Of a DNA stretch of 64,000 nt, positions 58,161 to 64,000 are shown piece by piece (within the stretch, counting starts at the first letter, position 1; every line of letters starts with the position of its first letter). The DNA comes from Phycisphaerae bacterium (GTDB lineage: Bacteria > Planctomycetota > Phycisphaerae > UBA1845 > CAIVHJ01), in NCBI GenBank assembly GCA_022072405.1, contig JAJVHX010000003.1:106706-170705 (forward strand). The letters run 5' to 3'. The position numbers were made by a program, and so were the translations under genes. The notes below the pieces were generated by a model, which was not told the origin of the DNA, did no database searches, and saw only the letters and a program-made list of their open reading frames with translations.

Positions 58161-60110
58161 GTGAACATGGATTCGTTGCAACAATATTCCATTCTCATCC
58201 TTCTGCTGCCGCTGCTGGGAGCGGTGCTGGCGGGAGCGCTGGGTCCGCGTCTGCTGAAAGGGGCAACCCATTGGGTCGTTATCCTGGCGGTGGGTGGGGC
58301 GGCATATTGCGCTTATCAGCTTTTCGAGGTTTATACCCATCTGGCAGTCCACACCCATGAACCGGTGCAGCTGGTCATCTATGATTGGATAGGTATGGGT
58401 GGACCAACCAGCTGGTTGACGGTTAATTTCCGCATCGACCCGCTGGCCCTGGTGATGCTGCTGACGGTCACGTTCATCGCCACCTGGATTGTGGTCTACG
58501 CCCGTGATTATATGCGTCATCATCATCACCCCGAACGGGGTTATGAACGGTTCTTTGCCTTTCTGGGGTTATTCGTCTTCAGCATGTGCGCGCTGGTACT
58601 GGGCGGGAATTTTCTGCTGCTCTATCTGGGTTGGGAGGCGGTAGGGCTGTGCAGCTACCTGCTGATCGGATTTTATTACGACAAGCCCGCCGCAGCTGCG
58701 GCCGCGATGAAGGCTTTTCTGGTCAACCGTATCGGCGATTTCGGTTTTGGCTTAGGCATACTGCTCATTTATTTGAAATGCGGTTCACTGGATTATGACT
58801 ATGTCCTGTCATCGGCGGGCATTACCGCTTTGGGAGATTGGGCGCCAGGTATCGCCTTGCTGCTCTTCTGCGGAGCGGTGGGCAAGAGTGCCCAGTTGCC
58901 GCTCTACGTCTGGCTGCCTGACGCGATGGAAGGCCCGACGCCGGTTTCAGCGTTGATTCACGCCGCCACCATGGTCACCGCCGGAGTCTACATGGTCGCC
59001 CGGTGCGGAGCCATCTTTGTGACCAGTGAAGCGGTAATGACTTTTGTTGCGGCGATCGGCGGGATTACGGCGCTATTCGCCGCCACCATGGCCCTGGTGC
59101 AGTATGACATGAAACGGATTCTCGCTTATTCAACTATCAGCCAGCTGGGCTTCATGTTCCTGGGATTGGGAGTCTATGCCGCCGACGCTGCTGTTTTTCA
59201 TCTCATGACCCACGCCTTTTTCAAAGCCCTGCTCTTTCTCGGTGCGGGCAGCGTGATGCACGCCATGGGCGGGATCATCGACGTGCGTGAGTTTGGCGGC
59301 CTGCGGAAAGTCCTGCCCTGGACCTGTTACACCTTCGTCATTGGTTCATTGGCGCTGGCGGGATTTCCGATGTTGTCGGGCTTTTTCAGCAAAGATCTGA
59401 TTCTGCATCAGGCGCTGGAAGTGCAACCGCTGCTGGGCTGGCTCGCTGTCATTACGGCTGGGCTGACTGCTTTTTACACTTTCCGCATGGTGCTGCTGGC
59501 TTTCTGGGGACCGAAGCGCTTGCCGTTCGGTGTGCATGTCCATGAGTCAGGCCCCTGGATCATCGTCCCGCTATTGGTGCTGGCGATCGGTGCGGCGGGT
59601 GCGGGCTATTACTTTCACGAAAAACTGCCCGAATTTCTGGTGGACATGATGACACCGTTTGATGTCGCGTTCGAGCATCTGCCGCCTGGTGCGGTGGTTC
59701 ATGGATTATCGCATGAAGAAGTAGGTCTGCTGTCGGGCGTAGTGGCGATAGCCGGTATTGCGGTGGCTGTGCTGGGCTACTGGATACGACCGGACTGGAG
59801 CCGTCGCTGGCGGGAGGAGTCGGGCTGGCTCTATATACTGGTGCATAACAAATATTATGTGGATGAAATTTTAGCAACGGTGCTGGTACGTCCGCTGCAA
59901 CAGGCCGCCGCCGTCGGTTCGGCGGTGGATCGTTATCTGGTGGATGGTCTGGTCTGGCTGGTGGCAGCCGGGCCGCGCCTGGTCGGCTTCATCCTGCATC
60001 GCTACCAACGTGGAGCCATGCAGGGTTATGGCGTCATGATGGCGGGTGGACTCGCCGTGATTATTTTTCTGGTTTTTATTTTCGCCCGGGTATTGGCGGC
60101 GGCGAATTAG
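58161..60110 (+). CDS. nuoL: NADH-quinone oxidoreductase subunit L
   Basis: A 649-residue antiporter-like proton-pumping subunit with about 16 helices. Seen: LYLGWEAVGLCSYLLIGFYY, LVNRIGDFGFGLGI, LPLYVWLPDAMEGPTPVSAL, HAATMVTAGVYMVAR, YDMKRILAYSTISQLGFM and the C-terminal lateral-helix region. The start is GTG 58161 or ATG 58167, and neither has a strong ribosome site. nuoM follows within 10 bases. Confidence 0.95.
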   Translation: MNMDSLQQYSILILLLPLLGAVLAGALGPRLLKGATHWVVILAVGGAAYCAYQLFEVYTHLAVHTHEPVQLVIYDWIGMGGPTSWLTVNFRIDPLALVMLLTVTFIATWIVVYARDYMRHHHHPERGYERFFAFLGLFVFSMCALVLGGNFLLLYLGWEAVGLCSYLLIGFYYDKPAAAAAAMKAFLVNRIGDFGFGLGILLIYLKCGSLDYDYVLSSAGITALGDWAPGIALLLFCGAVGKSAQLPLYVWLPDAMEGPTPVSALIHAATMVTAGVYMVARCGAIFVTSEAVMTFVAAIGGITALFAATMALVQYDMKRILAYSTISQLGFMFLGLGVYAADAAVFHLMTHAFFKALLFLGAGSVMHAMGGIIDVREFGGLRKVLPWTCYTFVIGSLALAGFPMLSGFFSKDLILHQALEVQPLLGWLAVITAGLTAFYTFRMVLLAFWGPKRLPFGVHVHESGPWIIVPLLVLAIGAAGAGYYFHEKLPEFLVDMMTPFDVAFEHLPPGAVVHGLSHEEVGLLSGVVAIAGIAVAVLGYWIRPDWSRRWREESGWLYILVHNKYYVDEILATVLVRPLQQAAAVGSAVDRYLVDGLVWLVAAGPRLVGFILHRYQRGAMQGYGVMMAGGLAVIIFLVFIFARVLAAAN

Positions 60111-60119
60111 AGTGTATTG

Positions 60120-61802
60120 ATGGGTGCCATGCTGCTCAGTCTGATGATTGTTTTTCCACTGGCGGGAGCCATCCTGCTATGGGTTCTGCCGGCTGGACGG
60201 ACTTCGGGGCGCGTGGCATTGGTCTGGTCTCTGCTGGGGTTGATCCTGGTTGGGTTAGTGGCGAAAGAGGCGTTGTCTGGTGACCAGCTGGCTCGCGGGG
60301 GGTTTGTGCTGGAAAGCAAGCTGCCCTGGCTGAGCGGAGCAACCGGCAGCAGCATCGCCAGCCGGGTGGAGATCAGCTATCACCTGGGAATAGACGGCAT
60401 CAGTCTTTGGCTGATTGTGCTGGCGGGTCTGCTTAGTCCGCTGGTCATCGCCGCGAGTTTCACGGCCATTCAAGAACGCGTGCGCGAGTACTACACGCTG
60501 TTATTGTTATTACAGAGTGGTATGCTGGGGGTCTTTTGTGCGCTCGATCTGTTGTTGTTCTATGTCTTTTTCGAATTCACCCTGATTCCGCTGTTTCTGC
60601 TGATCGGCATCTGGGGCAGCAAGGATAAGCGTCGTGCGGCGTACAAGTTTTTTATCTACACTGTCGCCGGCAGCGTACTGACCTTTGCCGGCATCCTCTA
60701 CTACGCCTACTATGCTCATGCCCACGGCGGGTTGCCCATGTTGACTTTTGATCTGCCGATGTTGTATCAGGCAGCGGGTTCCATACCCGCCGGCGTGCAG
60801 TGGTGGTTGTTCATCGCTCTGGCGGCCGGATTTGCAATCAAGGTGCCGTTATTTCCGTTCCACACCTGGTTGCCATTGGCCCACACCGAAGCACCCACCG
60901 CGGGCAGCGTACTGCTGGCGGGAGTGCTGCTGAAGCTGGGCACCTATGGGTTCCTGCGGTTATCGCTGCCGCTGTTGCCGCTGGCATCGGTGGCCTTGGC
61001 GCCGACCATGGCCGTGCTGGCGATCATCGGCATTATCTATGGAGCGATGGTGGCCTGGGCCCAGCAGGACATGAAAAAGCTGGTGGCTTATTCGTCGGTT
61101 TCACACTTGGGCTTCTGCATCCTGGGAATGTTCAGCCTGAAAATGGCGGGGGTCAGCGGCTCGGTGCTTTACATGATCAATCACGGGTTGTCCACCGGGG
61201 CGCTCTTTCTTATGGTTGGGATGATCTATGAGCGCTATCACACCCGGCAGATGGGTCAGGTGGGCGGATTAGCGCGGACCATGCCTTGGCTGGCTTTCTT
61301 CTTTATCTTTTTCACCCTGAGCAGTATCGGGCTGCCGGGGTTGAATGGTTTTGTTGGTGAGTTTCTGGTGTTGCTGGGAACGGCGCTCTCCGCTGGTACG
61401 CAGGATGATCTGGCGGCTGGGCCGCTTGGTTTCAGTTATGCGGTTTTTGCTGCCAGCGGTATTCTGCTCGGTGCGATCTACATGTTGTGGCTGTGCCGTG
61501 CGGTGCTCTTTGGCCCGCTGCGGCAACCGGATCATACCCCGGATACCTCGCGTGGGTTGACTACCGATCTGACTCGCCGCGAAATCACCATTCTGGTTCC
61601 GCTGGCGATCGCCTGCCTCTGGGTCGGAGTCTATCCCAAGTCGCTACAACAATCGATCAATCAATCGGTGGCGAGCAATATTCTGCATCATCAGCAGACC
61701 CAGGCGGCGGCTATGGGTAACGTCATCAGCCCTGGTGACAGGCAAGTCGTCTGGCAGACCGTTCATGGTTATAGCGCTGTAGAAGCAGGAGACCAACCAT
61801 GA
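60120..61802 (+). CDS. nuoM: NADH-quinone oxidoreductase subunit M
   Basis: A 560-residue antiporter-like subunit of the proton-pumping membrane arm. Seen: YHLGIDGISLWLIVLAGLLS, FFEFTLIPLFLLIGIWG with the conserved Glu, FPFHTWLPLAHTEAPTAGSV, LAGVLLKLGTYGFLR and DMKKLVAYSSVSHLGF. The ATG at 60120 is preferred to a TTG one codon earlier. nuoN overlaps its stop by four bases. Confidence 0.95.
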   Translation: MGAMLLSLMIVFPLAGAILLWVLPAGRTSGRVALVWSLLGLILVGLVAKEALSGDQLARGGFVLESKLPWLSGATGSSIASRVEISYHLGIDGISLWLIVLAGLLSPLVIAASFTAIQERVREYYTLLLLLQSGMLGVFCALDLLLFYVFFEFTLIPLFLLIGIWGSKDKRRAAYKFFIYTVAGSVLTFAGILYYAYYAHAHGGLPMLTFDLPMLYQAAGSIPAGVQWWLFIALAAGFAIKVPLFPFHTWLPLAHTEAPTAGSVLLAGVLLKLGTYGFLRLSLPLLPLASVALAPTMAVLAIIGIIYGAMVAWAQQDMKKLVAYSSVSHLGFCILGMFSLKMAGVSGSVLYMINHGLSTGALFLMVGMIYERYHTRQMGQVGGLARTMPWLAFFFIFFTLSSIGLPGLNGFVGEFLVLLGTALSAGTQDDLAAGPLGFSYAVFAASGILLGAIYMLWLCRAVLFGPLRQPDHTPDTSRGLTTDLTRREITILVPLAIACLWVGVYPKSLQQSINQSVASNILHHQQTQAAAMGNVISPGDRQVVWQTVHGYSAVEAGDQP

Positions 61803-63388
61803 ACTGGAGCCAGTATATCAATGCTCTGCTGCCGGAAATGGTTATGATGCTGGCTGGGTGTATGTGTTTGTTTTTCAGCTTTGCTGCAGGTCGTCCCGAC
61901 CGGCCGCGCCGCTGGGCGCCGCCCTTCGCGTTATTGGCGACGGCAGGCGTGCTGGTGCTGAGCATTTTCTGGCGAAATCAGCCCGTTAATGATCCCGCCT
62001 TTGTCGAATTCAGCGGGGTGCTGGTCACGTCGCTGTCGCATTATCTGCGGCTGTTGACTTTGACAATTGGGCTGGTGCTGATACTGGTCAACTGGTATCA
62101 GGGTGAAGCGGATGAACAGGGCGAATATTTTGCGCTATTGCTGCTGGCCATGTCCGGAGTCATGTTGCTGAGCGTGGCCAATGATCTGATCCTGCTCTTT
62201 TTTGCCATCGAACTGATCAGTGTTCCAACTTATGTGCTGGTGGCCATCAGCCGCACTGATGTGCGGGCTCAGGAAGCCGCCGGCAAGTACTTTTTCCTGG
62301 GAGCCATGGCGGCAGCGCTTACCGCCTATGGCCTGAGCCTGCTGTATGGTGCTGCGGGTACGACCCTGATGAGTGGTGATCCGCATGCACTCCGCGAACT
62401 GCTGGCCACCGGGCAGGTATCGACGACGCCGATGCTGTTGGGCATACTGCTGGTGGTCGGCGGGTTATGTTTCAAAATCGCCGCCGTACCGTTTCACGCC
62501 TATGTGGCCGATGTGTACCAGGGAGCATCCGCACCGTTGGTCGGAGTACTGGCGTTTCTACCGAAACTCGGCGGATTTGCAGCTTTGGTACAGATCCTGG
62601 GTTTGTATAGCTGGGGTCACTGGCCGTTACCGTTGCAGTGGGCGTTGTGGGGGATAGCGGCCCTGACCATGACCGCAGGCAATGTGCTCGCCCTGATGCA
62701 GACCAGCGTGAAGCGTATCCTTGCTTATTCGAGTATTGCTCATTCCGGTTATATGCTGATTGGTCTGCTGGTTGGGCCTGGGGCTGATCAATCCGCGTTC
62801 GATGACGGCCTCAGTGCCATGTTTTTCTATATTGCTGTTTATGGCGTGATGAATCTGGGTGCCTTCGCGGTGCTGAGTGCTCTGACGAGCGGCGGAAATG
62901 AACCGGATGAATTGCAGCAACTGAATGGATTGAGCAAATCGCAGCCGGCGTTGGCGCTAGCCATGGCGATCTGCTGCTTCAGTCTGATGGGGTTGCCGCC
63001 GACCGCCGGGATGCTCGGCAAGGTTTATATTTTTTCCAGCGCCTTTTCCGCCGGATCAGCGTCCGGCTGGGGGTATGGTTTGATTGTACTGGCGGTGATT
63101 GGCGTGTTGAATTCCGCGATTGGAGCCGCTTATTACCTGCGCATCGTCGGGCAGTGTTATCTGGAAACTTCCTCATCCACCACAGCCGCAGTTGCCCCGA
63201 CACGAGGTGCGGTGCGATTGGCGGTGCTGGTCTGTGCCTGCAGTATGCTGGTCTGGTTTGTCTGCCCCCACGACCTGTTGCGGGAGGCCAACCGCGCCAC
63301 CGCCTCTATCGCTTCACCGACAATCTCACAATCCTCGCATACTGCAAAACCTCCAATCTATAATAATAAGACATTTCCAACGCAGTAG
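61799..63388 (+). CDS. nuoN: NADH-quinone oxidoreductase subunit N
   Basis: A 529-residue antiporter-like subunit, last gene of the operon. Seen: FFAIELISVPTYVLVAISR, KYFFLGAMAAALTAYGLSLL, CFKIAAVPFHAYVADVYQGA and VKRILAYSSIAHSGYMLIGL. The C-terminus has a 50-residue tail without helices (SPTISQSSHTAKPPIYNNKT). ATGA overlap with nuoM. No terminator hairpin was found after it. Confidence 0.95.
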   Translation: MNWSQYINALLPEMVMMLAGCMCLFFSFAAGRPDRPRRWAPPFALLATAGVLVLSIFWRNQPVNDPAFVEFSGVLVTSLSHYLRLLTLTIGLVLILVNWYQGEADEQGEYFALLLLAMSGVMLLSVANDLILLFFAIELISVPTYVLVAISRTDVRAQEAAGKYFFLGAMAAALTAYGLSLLYGAAGTTLMSGDPHALRELLATGQVSTTPMLLGILLVVGGLCFKIAAVPFHAYVADVYQGASAPLVGVLAFLPKLGGFAALVQILGLYSWGHWPLPLQWALWGIAALTMTAGNVLALMQTSVKRILAYSSIAHSGYMLIGLLVGPGADQSAFDDGLSAMFFYIAVYGVMNLGAFAVLSALTSGGNEPDELQQLNGLSKSQPALALAMAICCFSLMGLPPTAGMLGKVYIFSSAFSAGSASGWGYGLIVLAVIGVLNSAIGAAYYLRIVGQCYLETSSSTTAAVAPTRGAVRLAVLVCACSMLVWFVCPHDLLREANRATASIASPTISQSSHTAKPPIYNNKTFPTQ

Positions 63389-63461
63389 ATTATCTTGTTG
63401 ATGGAAAATATGTTCGCTGACTGGCTTGGCTAATCTGGCTGTAATTTACCGGTTGGGCCAT

Positions 63462-63887
63462 TCATAAACTACGATGATCTAGCTTGAGCGTCCAACCACA
63501 TTCCGGACAATGCGGGCTTGTTAAGTGATTGATGCTGTATCCACAATTCAGACAGCGGTTATTTCTAAATCGGTGCCATCGTATCGCAATGGACCAAAAC
63601 AATGATCGGGCAAGAATAGCCAGGCTAACAGGCAGGATAACCCATATTGGAAATCGAAACAAAGGCTGAAGGGTCAGTTGGTAATTTCTGGGCCAATGAT
63701 CCGGAACAACGAACCTGGCATTATCGGGGTCAGCCTTATCGCTTGATGGAATGTTAGATAAACCCTGAAAGCGATCGATTTCTGATATTTGCGCTTGGCC
63801 GTACACAAGATTTCCATGCTTAATTAGTATCCAGCAAAATCGACCTGGTTTAATATTCTGGTATGAGTTGATATTACTAGAGGCCAT
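63462..63887 (-). pseudogene. Zinc-ribbon membrane protein, 5' end cut by an IS
   Basis: About 141 residues ending in one membrane segment (FPIWVILPVSLAILARSLFW) and the ribbon CLNCGYSINHLTSPHCPECG. The layout (exported part, one late helix, ribbon) is a common planctomycete small-protein type, usually with an additional N-terminal helix. That helix is missing here: the frame begins right where the transposase gene ends (the two meet within two bases at 63887-63889), so the 5' end was probably removed by insertion. A short product from ATG 63887 is possible. Confidence 0.6.
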
Positions 63888-63888
63888 T

Positions 63889-64000
63889 TCATAAGTACCT
63901 GCAAACGATGATGGCGCAAGCGATATGGACAAAGGTTCTATAAATTTCAGCGTTGCGATCCCAGCGGGTCAACACTCGTCGGAAGTTACCCAACCAACTG
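63889..64000 (-). mobile_element. IS5-type transposase, C-terminal end (runs off the window)
   Basis: The minus strand from the window edge reads WLGNFRRVLTRWDRNAEIY then RTFVHIACAIIVCRYL and stops at 63889-63891. The pattern NFRRVLTRWDR followed by FVHIACA is that of the end of IS5-family DDE transposases. The rest of the gene and the terminal inverted repeat are outside or not visible. Confidence 0.72.

Noticed and set aside
1..64000. CRISPR array
   Set aside because: No series of short direct repeats with regular unique spacers was found; the palindromes are scattered over kilobases.

Overview
The window looks like a chromosomal piece of a planctomycete, most likely of the Phycisphaerae type. 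This is an inference from gene content. There are many proteins with type II/IV prepilin leaders, including a long one with the FTLIELLVVIGIISLLLG leader typical of planctomycetes. Several small membrane proteins end in a CxxCGYxLxGL...CPECG zinc ribbon. There is also a DUF5681 protein, a TPR protein with a GT-C-like membrane half, and many intergenic palindromes. No rRNA or CRISPR array is present; one tRNA gene and half of a second copy were found.

Layout. (1) 1-10.9 kb: a DNA glycosylase, a POT peptide transporter, a hotdog thioesterase, an EthD-like protein, a four-helix bundle protein, then a phenylacetate-type block: three crotonases (one MenB-like, one PaaF-like, PaaG), PaaH, the thiolase PaaJ, PaaA and PaaB of the ring epoxidase, and a pterin carbinolamine dehydratase. 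PaaC, PaaD, PaaE, PaaK and PaaZ are absent here. (2) 10.9-16.7 kb, minus strand: a signalling group of CheX, CheY, a FapA/DUF342 protein and a frameshifted REC-HDOD gene, plus a lone prepilin-like protein. (3) 16.77-36.89 kb: a 20,080-bp integrated element bounded by a perfect 42-bp repeat of the 5' half of a tRNA gene with anticodon CAT. It carries a tyrosine integrase, small helix-turn-helix proteins, a P-loop ATPase, broken phage-like genes, a 2760-residue secreted RHS protein with a HINT domain and a C-terminal putative toxin, candidate immunity genes, three further RHS fragments, and a DUF5681 operon. (4) 37.2-46.1 kb, minus strand: APS kinase, four minor pseudopilins, a TPR membrane protein and two major pilin-like proteins. 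(5) 46.4-47.2 kb: a homocysteine-methyltransferase-like protein without its zinc cysteines. (6) 47.5-63.4 kb: a complete 14-gene complex I operon nuoA-N, interrupted by one lipoprotein gene and by repeat-filled gaps. (7) The end: a zinc-ribbon gene cut by an IS5-type transposase tail.

The most striking reading is at the element. The attachment core lies inside the 3' end of the integrase gene. In the integrated state the integrase reads through the tRNA and ends after 453 residues. Joining the two ends in a circle gives, in the same frame, a 510-residue integrase whose new tail is translationally coupled to a 54-residue ORF and the DUF5681 gene. Integration therefore swaps the integrase C-terminus and splits an operon to opposite ends of the element. 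Inside the element, the RHS locus has the form of a toxin/immunity array with displaced C-terminal modules.
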